A DNA stretch of 64,000 nt from an uncultured Alcaligenaceae bacterium (GCA_937995985.1 CALKIR010000017.1:1-64000); one strand, 5' to 3'. Shown: positions 25,485 to 34,664, counted from the first letter of the stretch. Numbers and translations are program-made. The notes: generated by a model not told the origin, from the letters alone.

Positions 25485-26363
25485 ATGGCTGCAAATGAGG
25501 TTTCAGCACAGTCAGCTTATATACAGCATCACCTTGTGCACCTAAATAATACGGGTGCCAAGCAAGATGTTCTGGCGGACTTCAGTATCATCAACTACGA
25601 CTCGGTGTTTTGGTCGTTGTTAACAGGTATTCTTACGCTGTATTTTTTATTGCGCGCATCACGGCGTGCCACTCCAGGAGTGCCAGGGCGTTTTCAGGTG
25701 GCTGTGGAAATGCTGGTTGAGTGGGTCGAGGATCAGGCCAAGCAAATTGTGCCCAGCGCAGAGACCCGTCGTTTTGCCGCTCCGCTGGCGTTGACGGTGT
25801 TTTTGTGGGTGGTGGCGATGAATACGCTAGACTTGTTGCCGGTAGACTTGCTGCCTTGGGTGTTTTCAGTCACGGGATTAGGGGCAGAGCATGGGGATGT
25901 ACTGTACTTCCACCGTATCTTACCTACTGCGGACTTAAACATTGCCATGGGGATGTCCCTTGGGGTGCTGCTGCTAACACTGTATTATGGCATCAAGATT
26001 AAAAAGCCCTCCGGTTTTGCCAAGGGGTTACTCACTGCTCCATTTACCGCAAGTGGTATTGCAGTCGTGTTCTTGGCGCCTTTTAACATCTTATTGAATC
26101 TTATCGAGTACGCTGCCAAGACAGTTTCGCTGGGCATGCGACTCTTTGGGAATATGTTTGCTGGTGAGCTTGTGTTTATGCTCATTGCCTTGCTAGGTGG
26201 GGCTTGGACAGGCTTTAGTGGTGCTAATCTGGGCTTAGGTCTGGGGCACATCCTGGCAGGTTCTGCTTGGGCGATTTTCCACATTTTAATTGTTCTCTTG
26301 CAGGCATTTATTTTCATGATGCTGACTTTGGTCTACATTGGCCAAGCACATGAAACCGAATAA
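25485..26363 (+). CDS. atpB: F1Fo ATP synthase subunit a
   Basis: This 292-residue inner-membrane protein provides the two half-channels for protons. The essential arginine is R219 in SLGMRLFGNMFAGE, and the C-terminal helix contains FHILIVLLQAFIFMML. Five to six hydrophobic helices are visible. The N-terminus (about 1-40) carries the typical YIQHHLVHL stretch of proteobacterial subunit a. It is followed by a 107-base gap with a separate strong ribosome binding site for atpE. Confidence 0.97.
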   Translation: MAANEVSAQSAYIQHHLVHLNNTGAKQDVLADFSIINYDSVFWSLLTGILTLYFLLRASRRATPGVPGRFQVAVEMLVEWVEDQAKQIVPSAETRRFAAPLALTVFLWVVAMNTLDLLPVDLLPWVFSVTGLGAEHGDVLYFHRILPTADLNIAMGMSLGVLLLTLYYGIKIKKPSGFAKGLLTAPFTASGIAVVFLAPFNILLNLIEYAAKTVSLGMRLFGNMFAGELVFMLIALLGGAWTGFSGANLGLGLGHILAGSAWAIFHILIVLLQAFIFMMLTLVYIGQAHETE

Positions 26364-26470
26364 CGTTTTCCTCCTGCTCGGGTCGGTCAACTCGGGCGGG
26401 GTTGCAGATTCATCTGCTTCGTTGTTTTTTTAAACTTTAAACTCATAAGCTTTTTAACCAAGGAGTTATC

Positions 26471-26713
26471 ATGACCAACGTTGCTTTAGTTGCCCTTGCT
26501 TGCGGTATTATCGTCGGTCTGGGTGCATTCGGGGCCAGTATCGGTATCGCGATTATGGGCGGTAAGTATCTCGAGGCCTCTGCACGTCAGCCCGAGCTCA
26601 TGAACGCGCTACAAACCAGAATGTTCTTGTTGGCTGGTCTGATTGATGCTGCCTTCTTGATTGGGGTCGGTATCGCCATGTTGTTTGCCTTTGCGAATCC
26701 CTTTACGGGCTAA
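26471..26713 (+). CDS. atpE: F1Fo ATP synthase subunit c
   Basis: This 80-residue hairpin of two membrane helices forms the rotating c-ring. The ion-carrying carboxylate is D59 in LAGLIDAAFLIG, and the loop has the RQPE motif (39-42) that contacts subunits gamma and epsilon. The glutamine and paired polar residues of sodium-specific c subunits are absent, so protons are the likely coupling ion. AAGGAG lies 6 bases before the ATG. A hairpin follows the stop codon (26727-26750). Confidence 0.97.
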   Translation: MTNVALVALACGIIVGLGAFGASIGIAIMGGKYLEASARQPELMNALQTRMFLLAGLIDAAFLIGVGIAMLFAFANPFTG

Positions 26714-26726
26714 GACTTGCATGGCT

Positions 26727-26750
26727 TCACCGTGTAGTTAGACATGGTGA
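26727..26750 (+). other. RNA hairpin after atpE
   Basis: TCACCGTG and CATGGTGA can pair over 8 bp (one G-U) around an 8-base loop, 13 bases after the atpE stop and about 110 bases before atpF. There is no T-run, so it is not a standard terminator. An mRNA-stabilising element that helps raise subunit c output is plausible but inferred. Confidence 0.4.
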
Positions 26751-26861
26751 GCAAGGAGGCCAGGCGGTGTTTTAATTAGAAAGCGCCGCAGTTGGCTTTG
26801 ATTCACAAGGCATCCTGCTGATTAATAGCCTGATGCCAGTGGTCAAACAAAGGAAACAGAC

Positions 26862-27332
26862 GTGAATTTAAACGCGACTCTCTTTTTTCAGATGATCGTG
26901 TTCTTCATCTTGGCGTGGTTTACGATGAAATTCATCTGGCCACCCTTGACTAGAGCACTGGATGATCGTCGTCAGAAAATCGCAGATGGGCTGGCGGCAG
27001 CCGAAAAGGGTAAAGCCGATTTGGCCCAAGCGCAGGCGCGTATCAGCTTGATGGAAGCATCAGCAAAATCTGAAAACCATGCGCGTATCGCCGAGGCAGA
27101 AAAACAGGCGGCTGCAATCATCGAACAAGCGCGTCAAGAGGCAGAGGCCGAAAAGGCCCGCATTATGGCTCAAGCTCAAAGCGAGGCTGCCCAAGAAGTG
27201 CAACGTCTGCGCGATTCCTTGCGTAGCGAGGTTGCAGTTTTGGCAGTCAAAGGCGCTGAGCAGATTTTGCGCCGCGAGGTCGATGCTCAGGCCCATGCCA
27301 AGCTGCTTGACGAGCTTAAAACAGAACTTTAA
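26862..27332 (+). CDS. atpF: F1Fo ATP synthase subunit b
   Basis: This 156-residue stator subunit has one N-terminal membrane helix (about 5-25) containing FFQMIVFFILAWFTMKFIWPPL, followed by a long charged helix to the C-terminus that dimerises and binds delta. The length equals E. coli subunit b (156). The start is a GTG preceded by AAAGGAAA. It lies 16 bases before atpH. Confidence 0.96.
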   Translation: MNLNATLFFQMIVFFILAWFTMKFIWPPLTRALDDRRQKIADGLAAAEKGKADLAQAQARISLMEASAKSENHARIAEAEKQAAAIIEQARQEAEAEKARIMAQAQSEAAQEVQRLRDSLRSEVAVLAVKGAEQILRREVDAQAHAKLLDELKTEL

Positions 27333-27348
27333 ACACTAAAGGCAGGCT

Positions 27349-27885
27349 ATGGCTGAACTTTCAACTGTTGCCAGACCTTACGCCGAGGCGCTCTTCGAGC
27401 TCGCACGCGACGAGGGCACGCTGACGCAGTGGTCAGAGCTATTGGCGAGTATGGCTCAGGTAGTGGCACTTCGAGATGTCCAAGAGGCATTAAATAATCC
27501 TACCTTAAGCCATGATCAGCGGTACGAGCTGTTTATTGGTCTGCTTGAAACCAAACTTTCAGATAAAGCGCAAAATTTTGTTCAATTGCTTATTCGAAAT
27601 GAGCGGTTGTTGCTGCTTCCCGCCGTTGCACAGCAGTTCGAGGTATTAAGACATAAGCTCGAGGGCACCGCACTTGCAGAAATTACCAGCGCTTTCGAGC
27701 TTTCCGAGTCACAGGTCAATGATCTGGTTGCTGCATTAGAAAAGAAATTCGGTCTTAAACTCAAGGCCGAGGTCACCGTCGATTCTTCATTGATCGGAGG
27801 TGTGCGCGTTAAGGTTGGCGACCAAGTACTCGATACTTCCGTGCAGGCCCAGCTGGCCCATATGCGCGACAAGCTGGTTTCTTGA
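27349..27885 (+). CDS. atpH: F1Fo ATP synthase subunit delta
   Basis: This 178-residue protein links subunit b to the top of F1. The N-terminal helical domain begins STVARPYAEALFELA, and the C-terminal part ends with the family signature SLIGGVRVKVGDQVLDTSV. Length matches the usual 177-180. It is 16 bases after atpF and 43 before atpA. Confidence 0.96.
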   Translation: MAELSTVARPYAEALFELARDEGTLTQWSELLASMAQVVALRDVQEALNNPTLSHDQRYELFIGLLETKLSDKAQNFVQLLIRNERLLLLPAVAQQFEVLRHKLEGTALAEITSAFELSESQVNDLVAALEKKFGLKLKAEVTVDSSLIGGVRVKVGDQVLDTSVQAQLAHMRDKLVS

Positions 27886-27928
27886 CCCATGGGTCGAGGC
27901 CAGGATATAGCATTCCAGGAGTCTGAAC

Positions 27929-29470
27929 ATGCAACTTAATCCGTCCGAGATTAGCGAATTGCTTAAAAGCCGCATCGAAGGCTTAGGCGCGACAACGGAC
28001 ATTCGCACCCAAGGTACGGTCGTTTCCGTCACTGATGGGATTACCCGCATCTATGGCTTGTCCGATGTGATGCAAGGGGAAATGTTAGAGTTTCCCAACA
28101 ATGTTTATGGGTTGGCCCTGAACCTCGAGCGGGACTCTGTTGGTGCCGTTATTTTGGGTGACTATACCGGTATTTCCGAGGGTGATACGGTAAAAAGCAC
28201 CGGTCGTATTCTTGAGGTACCCGTTGGCCCCGAGCTTTGCGGTCGTGTAGTGAACACCTTGGGTGTCCCCATCGACGGTAAAGGTCCCGTGAACACCAAA
28301 GAGACCGATGTTATTGAAAAGGTCGCTCCCGGGGTAATTGCTCGTCAATCAGTTGATGAGCCCCTACAAACCGGTATCAAAGCGATTGACTCAATGGTAC
28401 CCATTGGGCGTGGTCAGCGTGAGTTGATCATTGGTGACCGTCAAACCGGTAAGACTGCTGTTGCCGTCGATACCATCATTAACCAAAAAGGTAAAGACGT
28501 TGTTTGTATTTACGTGGCCGTAGGTCAAAAGGCTTCGACCATTAACAACGTAGTTGCCAGGCTCGAAGAGCATGGGGCAATGGAGTACACCATTGTTGTT
28601 GCGGCGCCTGCATCTGATTCAGCGGCCATGCAATATTTAGCTCCCTATGCCGGCTGCACCATGGGTGAATACTTCCGTGACCGTGGTCAAGATGCGCTCA
28701 TTGTTTATGATGATTTGACCAAGCAAGCTTGGGCCTATCGTCAAGTATCTTTGCTCTTGCGTCGTCCCCCCGGTCGTGAGGCTTATCCCGGTGATGTTTT
28801 CTACCTACACTCTCGCTTGCTTGAGCGTGCTGCACGAGTCAATGCAGATTATGTAGAAAAATTCACCAACGGTAAGGTCAAAGGCAAAACAGGTTCATTA
28901 ACCGCCTTGCCCATTATTGAAACCCAGGCTGGTGACGTTTCTGCTTTTGTACCGACAAACGTTATTTCTATTACCGACGGTCAGATTTTCCTTGAGACCA
29001 GCCTATTCCACGCCGGGATTCGTCCTGCTATTGATGCGGGTATTTCCGTATCGCGTGTGGGGGGAGCGGCTCAGACTAACCTCATGCGTAAGGTTTCTGG
29101 CGGTATTCGTACTGACTTGGCTCAATATCGTGAGTTGGCAGCTTTTGCCCAGTTTGCTTCTGACCTTGATGAGGCAACACGTCGTCAGTTGGATCGTGGT
29201 CGCTTAGTTGTTGAGGTGCTCAAGCAGCCACAATATCAACCGCTGCCTGTCTGGGAGATGGCTACCATCTTATTTGCCGTAGAAAATGGCTACCTAGACG
29301 ATGTAGAAATTGATCAAGTACTGGCTTTTGAAAAAGCACTCAAGGACTACATGCGCAGCAAATACAGTGATCTCGTTAAGAGCCTAGAGGATAATCCTGT
29401 GCTCAGCAAAGAAAACGAGGAAGCACTGAATGCCGCAATCCAAGACTTCAAAAAGAACGGGGCTTACTAG
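27929..29470 (+). CDS. atpA: F1Fo ATP synthase subunit alpha
   Basis: This 513-residue subunit forms the non-catalytic nucleotide sites of F1. The P-loop GDRQTGKT is at residues 169-176, and the alpha/beta signature is present as PAIDAGISVSRVGGAAQ. Length equals that of E. coli AtpA (513). Two RNA hairpins lie in the 99-base gap between this gene and atpG. Confidence 0.98.
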   Translation: MQLNPSEISELLKSRIEGLGATTDIRTQGTVVSVTDGITRIYGLSDVMQGEMLEFPNNVYGLALNLERDSVGAVILGDYTGISEGDTVKSTGRILEVPVGPELCGRVVNTLGVPIDGKGPVNTKETDVIEKVAPGVIARQSVDEPLQTGIKAIDSMVPIGRGQRELIIGDRQTGKTAVAVDTIINQKGKDVVCIYVAVGQKASTINNVVARLEEHGAMEYTIVVAAPASDSAAMQYLAPYAGCTMGEYFRDRGQDALIVYDDLTKQAWAYRQVSLLLRRPPGREAYPGDVFYLHSRLLERAARVNADYVEKFTNGKVKGKTGSLTALPIIETQAGDVSAFVPTNVISITDGQIFLETSLFHAGIRPAIDAGISVSRVGGAAQTNLMRKVSGGIRTDLAQYRELAAFAQFASDLDEATRRQLDRGRLVVEVLKQPQYQPLPVWEMATILFAVENGYLDDVEIDQVLAFEKALKDYMRSKYSDLVKSLEDNPVLSKENEEALNAAIQDFKKNGAY

Positions 29471-29484
29471 CAATATACGTACGG

Positions 29485-29544
29485 GCGTCAGGTGATACCC
29501 GTTCATAACACCTGACGCACGGTCTGCACCTGCTGGTGCAGATC
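29485..29544 (+). other. two tandem RNA hairpins between atpA and atpG
   Basis: The first is a perfect 10-bp stem, GCGTCAGGTG (29485-29494) with CACCTGACGC (29509-29518), around a 14-base loop. The second is a perfect 8-bp stem, TCTGCACC (29523-29530) with GGTGCAGA (29535-29542), around a TGCT tetraloop; one G-U and one G-C pair can extend it. They are 4 bases apart and 25 bases before the atpG start. No U-run follows either, so they look like mRNA processing or stability elements rather than terminators. Confidence 0.75.
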
Positions 29545-29569
29545 TCATTAAGCCTTACAGGGATATGTG

Positions 29570-30481
29570 ATGGCTGGAACGAGAGAAATACGCTCTAAAA
29601 TCCGCAGTGTTGAAAATACGCGCAAGATCACCAAAGCAATGGAGATGGTTGCTGCGTCCAAAATGCGTAAAGCACAAGAACGCATGGAGGCAGGTCGTCC
29701 TTATTGCAACAAGGTCCGCGAGATGGCACGGCATTTAATGCAGGCAAACCCTGAATATGAGCACCCTTATATGCACGAGTCCGAAGAAATTAAGGCCATG
29801 GGCATTGTGCTGGTGACTACTGATAGAGGGTTATGTGGTGGTTTAAACACCAATATCTTGCGTTTGGTGCTTGAGCGCATTAGCGAATGTCACGAGCAAG
29901 GTATTAAGGTGCAAACCACAGCTTTAGGCAGTCGCGGCGCGGGGACATTGGCACGAATTGGTGCAAACTTAGTCTCCCAAGAGGTTGATTTGGGTGATGA
30001 GCCTAACCTCGAGCGTTTAATTGGCGCGGTCAAGGTACAAATAGATGATTTTGTCGAGGGCAAAATTGATGCCGTATACTTGGCCAGCACGCGTTTTGTC
30101 AACACCATGCGTCAAGAGCCCACTTTTACACGTTTGCTCCCTTTGCCCAGCGACTTGAAAGATCATTTTCAAGTAGGTGGTGAGCAGGAGCAGGAAGCAT
30201 CCCCCGCACAGGAGCATAGCTATGGCTGGGATTATATTTATGAACCCGATGCCAAGGCTGTGATTGATGAACTTTTGTTGCGTTATGTTGAGGCGCTGGT
30301 TTATCAAGCCGTCGCCGAGAACATGGCAAGCGAGCAATCCGCACGGATGGTCGCAATGAAGGCCGCATCTGACAACGCTTCGGACATGATTGATGCGCTG
30401 CAGCTTAGCTACAACAAGTCTCGTCAGGCGGCAATTACTACAGAAATTTCCGAAATCGTGGGGGGAGCCGCAGCAGTCTAA
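29570..30481 (+). CDS. atpG: F1Fo ATP synthase subunit gamma
   Basis: This 303-residue subunit is the central rotor shaft. The N-terminal helix begins MAGTREIRSKIRSVENTRKI and the C-terminal helix contains ASEQSARMVAMKAASDNASDMI and ends near TTEISEIVGGA, the two strands of the rotor coiled coil. It is slightly longer than the E. coli protein (287) because of an insertion near 205-215 (EQEQEASPAQEHSY), as is common in betaproteobacteria. I start at the ATG at 29570; an overlapping GTG at 29567 is one codon upstream. Confidence 0.97.
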   Translation: MAGTREIRSKIRSVENTRKITKAMEMVAASKMRKAQERMEAGRPYCNKVREMARHLMQANPEYEHPYMHESEEIKAMGIVLVTTDRGLCGGLNTNILRLVLERISECHEQGIKVQTTALGSRGAGTLARIGANLVSQEVDLGDEPNLERLIGAVKVQIDDFVEGKIDAVYLASTRFVNTMRQEPTFTRLLPLPSDLKDHFQVGGEQEQEASPAQEHSYGWDYIYEPDAKAVIDELLLRYVEALVYQAVAENMASEQSARMVAMKAASDNASDMIDALQLSYNKSRQAAITTEISEIVGGAAAV

Positions 30482-30525
30482 GGGCTGTTGGGCTTGCCGT
30501 TTACGTTATTTAGCAAGGACTAATC

Positions 30526-31947
30526 ATGAGCAACGGTACCATTGTTCAGTGCATCGGCGCCGTGGTGGATATTCAGTTCCCCCGCGACAGCATACCTAAG
30601 GTTTACGATGCACTTAAACTCGTAGATTCTAATTCTGAATATGTCGAAGATGACCTCACTTTTGAGGTACAGCAACTTTTAGGGGATGGTGTGGTGCGCA
30701 CTATTGCCATGGGCTCCAGTGATGGAGTGCGTCGTGGCATGCAGGTTCAAAACACCGGAGGCCCTATTTCTGTACCCGTAGGTACGGGCACCTTGGGCAG
30801 AATTATGGACGTTTTAGGGCGCCCCATTGATGAGGTGGGCCCGATCAAGACCGAAGAGCGTCGTTCCATTCACCAAGAGCCCCCAGCTTTTGATGAGCTA
30901 TCTCCCGCTGTTGAGCTACTTGAGACAGGGATTAAGGTCATTGACCTGATTTGTCCTTTTGCCAAGGGGGGTAAGGTTGGTCTCTTTGGTGGTGCCGGAG
31001 TCGGTAAGACCGTTAATATGCTTGAGTTAATTAATAATATTGCCAAGCAGCACAGTGGTCTGTCCGTATTTGCTGGGGTTGGTGAGCGTACCCGTGAAGG
31101 GAATGACTTCTACCACGAAATGGCCGAGGCCGGGGTGATTGACCTAGAGGACCTTAGCAAATCACAGGTATCCATGGTGTTTGGTCAGATGAACGAGCCT
31201 CCAGGTAACCGTTTGCGTGTTGCTCTGAGCGGTCTGACTATGGCTGAAAAGTTCCGCGATGAAGGGCGTGATGTATTGCTCTTTATCGATAACATTTACC
31301 GTTACACCCTGGCAGGTACTGAGGTATCGGCTCTATTGGGTCGTATGCCCTCTGCTGTAGGGTATCAGCCTACCTTGGCTGAGGAAATGGGTAAGCTCCA
31401 AGAGCGTATTACCTCGACAAAAACAGGTTCTATTACCTCTATTCAAGCGGTATATGTCCCTGCGGATGACTTAACTGACCCATCTCCTGCAACAACTTTC
31501 TTGCACTTAGACTCTACTGTAGTTCTGTCTCGTGATATTGCGGCTTTGGGTATTTATCCTGCCGTTGACCCACTAGACTCAACCAGCCGTCAATTAGATC
31601 CTCAAATTGTTGGCGAAGAGCATTATCAAATTGCTCGTCGTGTTCAGGAAACGCTACAGCGCTATAATGAGTTGCGTGACATTATTGCTATTCTCGGTAT
31701 GGATGAGCTTTCTGACGAGGACAAGCAAATTGTGGCACGCGCGCGTAAGATTCAGCGCTTCTTGTCACAGCCTTTCCACGTGGCTGAGGTGTTTACCGGT
31801 GCTCCGGGTAAATTTGTACCCTTGGCAGAGACTTTGCGTGGATTTAAGATGATTGTCGATGGTGAATGTGACGCCCTGCCTGAGCAGGCTTTCTACATGG
31901 TCGGCAATATCGACGAGGCTTTCGAGAAAGCCAAGGCACTACAGTAA
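30526..31947 (+). CDS. atpD: F1Fo ATP synthase subunit beta
   Basis: This 473-residue subunit carries the catalytic sites. The P-loop GGAGVGKT is at 155-162, followed by GERTREGND with the catalytic glutamate, and LLFIDNIYRYTLAGTEVSAL. The C-terminal LPEQAFYMVGNIDEAFEKA is the standard end. It lies 44 bases after atpG and 9 before atpC. Confidence 0.98.
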   Translation: MSNGTIVQCIGAVVDIQFPRDSIPKVYDALKLVDSNSEYVEDDLTFEVQQLLGDGVVRTIAMGSSDGVRRGMQVQNTGGPISVPVGTGTLGRIMDVLGRPIDEVGPIKTEERRSIHQEPPAFDELSPAVELLETGIKVIDLICPFAKGGKVGLFGGAGVGKTVNMLELINNIAKQHSGLSVFAGVGERTREGNDFYHEMAEAGVIDLEDLSKSQVSMVFGQMNEPPGNRLRVALSGLTMAEKFRDEGRDVLLFIDNIYRYTLAGTEVSALLGRMPSAVGYQPTLAEEMGKLQERITSTKTGSITSIQAVYVPADDLTDPSPATTFLHLDSTVVLSRDIAALGIYPAVDPLDSTSRQLDPQIVGEEHYQIARRVQETLQRYNELRDIIAILGMDELSDEDKQIVARARKIQRFLSQPFHVAEVFTGAPGKFVPLAETLRGFKMIVDGECDALPEQAFYMVGNIDEAFEKAKALQ

Positions 31948-31956
31948 GGAAACACT

Positions 31957-32367
31957 ATGGCAACACTTCAAGTCGATGTGGTGAGTGCCGAGCGCTCGTT
32001 ATTTAGCGGCGAGGTAAAATTCGTCGCTTTACCGGGCGAGGTTGGCGAACTCGGTATCCTGCCCGGGCACACACCATTGATCACAAGGATTCGTCCTGGC
32101 ACGGTCAAAATTGTGCATCTTGATGATACCGAGGAACACATCTTTGTGGCTGGGGGTGTGCTCGAGGTGCAACCGCAACAGGTCACAGTGTTAGCGGATA
32201 CCGCTTTACGTGCCGAAGAACTCGATGAGGCCAAAGCCCTTGAAGCACGTCAGCGTGCTGAGGAGGCCTTAAAGAGTGTGAAAGACAAGGATGAGATGGC
32301 CGTGGTTCAGGCAGAGCTCGAGATGCTTGCAGCACAGGCCGCCGCCGCGCGACGGTTTAAGCGGTAA
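31957..32367 (+). CDS. atpC: F1Fo ATP synthase subunit epsilon
   Basis: This 136-residue subunit has an N-terminal beta-sandwich (about 1-85, with GEVGELGILPGHTPLIT) and a C-terminal helical hairpin that can inhibit ATP hydrolysis. It is the last gene of the operon, 9 bases after atpD and followed by a strong terminator. Confidence 0.96.
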   Translation: MATLQVDVVSAERSLFSGEVKFVALPGEVGELGILPGHTPLITRIRPGTVKIVHLDDTEEHIFVAGGVLEVQPQQVTVLADTALRAEELDEAKALEARQRAEEALKSVKDKDEMAVVQAELEMLAAQAAAARRFKR

Positions 32368-32382
32368 GTTCTTGTCAGTAGA

Positions 32383-32410
32383 AAAGAGCCCAATTATGGG
32401 CTCTTTTTTT
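32383..32410 (+). terminator. intrinsic terminator of the atp operon
   Basis: AGAGCCCA and TGGGCTCT form a perfect 8-bp stem around ATTA, extended by flanking A-T pairs and followed by seven T residues. It starts about 15 bases after the atpC stop. A further small palindrome (GATGGC-GCAT-GCCATC, 32421-32436) follows; otherwise I see nothing definite before the next gene. Confidence 0.93.
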
Positions 32411-32655
32411 GTGGGTAGGTGATGGCGCATGCCATCAAAACGCTGCTCATTGGAGTGAATAGATACGGGGAAATCCATAGCGGATAAATAGCTCCATGCT
32501 GATAAACCACCAAAATAACCATTGATTTTTAGGGTTTTCCTAGCAGCCACCAGTTTTTTTGTACCTGTTTGCAGGAATTGCTAGGGAAATTTGCTGAGCA
32601 GTAGCATGTTGGTTGTCTTTTAATGCTTCGACGTGACTACCATGGAGGAGTGGAC

Positions 32656-33456
32656 ATGCAACAGTATCGTTCAGCGCTCGCTTATCCTGCAGAGCCAGAA
32701 TGGGCACAGTCTTATCTCAAAACCAATTTTTATGGGGACTATACTGAAATTATTCATTATGATCCTCAGCAGGCTGCAGACAGCTATTCGGCTCAGTTGC
32801 AACAGGCCTGGTTTAAACTGCCTTTTTATGATTTTTGTGTGTTTTTTGTCGATGCCTCTTCTCTGAGTTGGGCACGGCTAGCGTTAGCTCAGCTACAGGG
32901 CTTAGCTAAGACTCCTATATTTATCAAAGCTCACGGGCTGACTGCATTAGCAATAGAGGATTTGCTGCAGTTGGGTGCAGTAGATTTTTTTATGCATCCT
33001 GTGTCACGGGATGAGGTACGCTCTCGTATTCGCCGTCAATTGCGTCGTTTGATTGAGCAGCCTTTGTGTCAGGAACTTGATAACAAGGTAAAATTGCCTG
33101 ATAGTTATTATTTATCAGCAATGCCAAAGTCTCGTGGTAATGCACTGACGTTACATGAGGCAGCTAAAAATTATCAGGTATTATTGAGCAATGGCGCTAC
33201 TTTAGAAGCTTTTAGTATGGCCGTAGCCACACGGTTTTCAAGTAGTACCTATGGCTATCAAGCAGTCAAAAGGCGCGTATTGACTGCATTTGAGCGTGCG
33301 TTTGTGCATGCCATGCTGTCGCGTACTGAGGGCAATATCTCGGCGGCAGCGCGTTTAGCGCGGCAGCACCGCAGGGCATTCTGGGGATTGATGAAAAAGC
33401 ATGACATTGATCCCCAAACCTATAAAGACCCCGGTTCATCCGCTTTTCATATTTAG
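32656..33456 (+). CDS. Fis-type DNA-binding regulator with a degenerate receiver domain
   Basis: This 266-residue protein has a C-terminal Fis-type helix-turn-helix (about 205-255: AFERAFVHAMLSRTEGNIS, then AARLARQHRRAFWGLMKKH). Residues 30-135 follow the strand order of a response-regulator receiver, including D66 in FFVDASS and TPIFIKAHG. However, the conserved lysine of the KPF motif is histidine (FFMHPVS, H114) and the N-terminal acidic pair is absent. It is therefore probably a pseudo-receiver that is not controlled by normal phosphorylation. GGAGGAG lies 5 bases before the ATG at 32656. No histidine kinase is adjacent; it stands between the atp operon and hemE. Its targets cannot be told from sequence. 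Confidence 0.72.
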   Translation: MQQYRSALAYPAEPEWAQSYLKTNFYGDYTEIIHYDPQQAADSYSAQLQQAWFKLPFYDFCVFFVDASSLSWARLALAQLQGLAKTPIFIKAHGLTALAIEDLLQLGAVDFFMHPVSRDEVRSRIRRQLRRLIEQPLCQELDNKVKLPDSYYLSAMPKSRGNALTLHEAAKNYQVLLSNGATLEAFSMAVATRFSSSTYGYQAVKRRVLTAFERAFVHAMLSRTEGNISAAARLARQHRRAFWGLMKKHDIDPQTYKDPGSSAFHI

Positions 33457-33480
33457 TCAACGTAGATTTTCGAGGTTATA

Positions 33481-34551
33481 GTGTCTTTTCCCAAACTAAA
33501 AAATGATGTTTTTTTGCGTGCGTTAATGCGCGAGCCTGTGCCTTATACGCCAGTATGGTTGATGCGTCAGGCAGGTCGTTATCTGCCTGAGTATCGGGCC
33601 ACGCGTGCTAAGGCAGGGTCTTTTTTAAATTTGGCACAAAACAAAGAATATGCCTGTGAGGTGACCTTGCAGCCATTGCGGCGTTTTGACTTCGATGCGG
33701 CAATTTTATTTTCTGATATTTTGACCATTCCACATGCCATGGGTCTAGGCTTAGACTTTGTCCAGGGTGAGGGTCCGCAGTTTGCACATCCTATTCGTCA
33801 TGAGGATGATGTGGCCAAGCTGACAGTGCCTGATATGGACAAGCTACGTTATGTGTTTGATGCGGTACAGTTAATTCGTCACGAGTTGGATGGCAAGGTT
33901 CCTTTGATTGGTTTTGCAGGTAGCCCTTGGACCATTGGTTGCTATATGGTTGAGGGGGCTAGCTCTAAGGATTATCGCCTGATAAAGGGTATGATGTATG
34001 CTCGCCCTGATCTCGTGCATCGAATTTTGGCCATCAACACTGAGGCCACCATACAGTATCTTAATGAGCAAATAAAAGCTGGTGCACAGGCAATTATGAT
34101 CTTTGATAGCTGGGGCGGTGTATTAGCAGATAGTCTATTTCAAGAGTTTTCTTTGCAGTACACCACCAAGGTTGTGGCCGGCTTGATACGCGAATATAAC
34201 GGCGCGCGCATCCCTGTCATTGTCTTTACCAAAGGTGGGGGGCAATGGCTTGAGGATATAGAGCAGTGTGGGGCAGATGCGCTGGGCGTTGATTGGACGG
34301 TTAACTTATCACGGGCTCGTCAACGCATTGGTGATCGTGTAGCTCTGCAGGGCAATATGGATCCCATGGTCATGTTTGGTGGTGAGCAGGCCATTCGTCA
34401 AGAAGTGCGTCGCGTGTTGGATGATTATGGTCCAGTAGGCGCCGGAGGGCATGTGTTTAATTTTGGGCATGGGATTAATCGCTTTACCGATCCTGAGGCT
34501 GTGGCTGTGTTGGTCGATGAGGTCCATGAGTACAGTCGGACTAAACGCTAG
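33481..34551 (+). CDS. hemE: uroporphyrinogen decarboxylase HemE
   Basis: HemE removes four carboxyl groups from uroporphyrinogen III to give coproporphyrinogen III in haem synthesis. The 356-residue protein has the N-terminal signature PVWLMRQAGRYLPEY, the conserved catalytic-site aspartate region ILFSDILTIP and the glycine-rich GFAGSPWTIGCYMVEG. Length matches the family (about 355). The GTG start has GAGG upstream. A terminator follows, so the downstream priA has its own promoter. Confidence 0.97.
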   Translation: MSFPKLKNDVFLRALMREPVPYTPVWLMRQAGRYLPEYRATRAKAGSFLNLAQNKEYACEVTLQPLRRFDFDAAILFSDILTIPHAMGLGLDFVQGEGPQFAHPIRHEDDVAKLTVPDMDKLRYVFDAVQLIRHELDGKVPLIGFAGSPWTIGCYMVEGASSKDYRLIKGMMYARPDLVHRILAINTEATIQYLNEQIKAGAQAIMIFDSWGGVLADSLFQEFSLQYTTKVVAGLIREYNGARIPVIVFTKGGGQWLEDIEQCGADALGVDWTVNLSRARQRIGDRVALQGNMDPMVMFGGEQAIRQEVRRVLDDYGPVGAGGHVFNFGHGINRFTDPEAVAVLVDEVHEYSRTKR

Positions 34552-34634
34552 GCCATAGCATTTTCTATGGATGCTTCACTGCCGAGGGCTGATGTTGAGT
34601 GTCCCGAGGCCGTGCATTGAACATCTGCTTATAG

Positions 34635-34664
34635 TGGGGCCTGCTTTGCAGAGCCCCATTTTGT
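34635..34664 (+). terminator. probable intrinsic terminator after hemE
   Basis: TGGGGC-CTGC and GCAG-A-GCCCCA form a 10-bp stem with a single bulged A around a TTT loop, followed by TTTTGTTCTT. It lies about 85 bases after the hemE stop. The rest of the 363-base gap up to priA holds the DnaA boxes described separately and no convincing gene. Confidence 0.75.
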
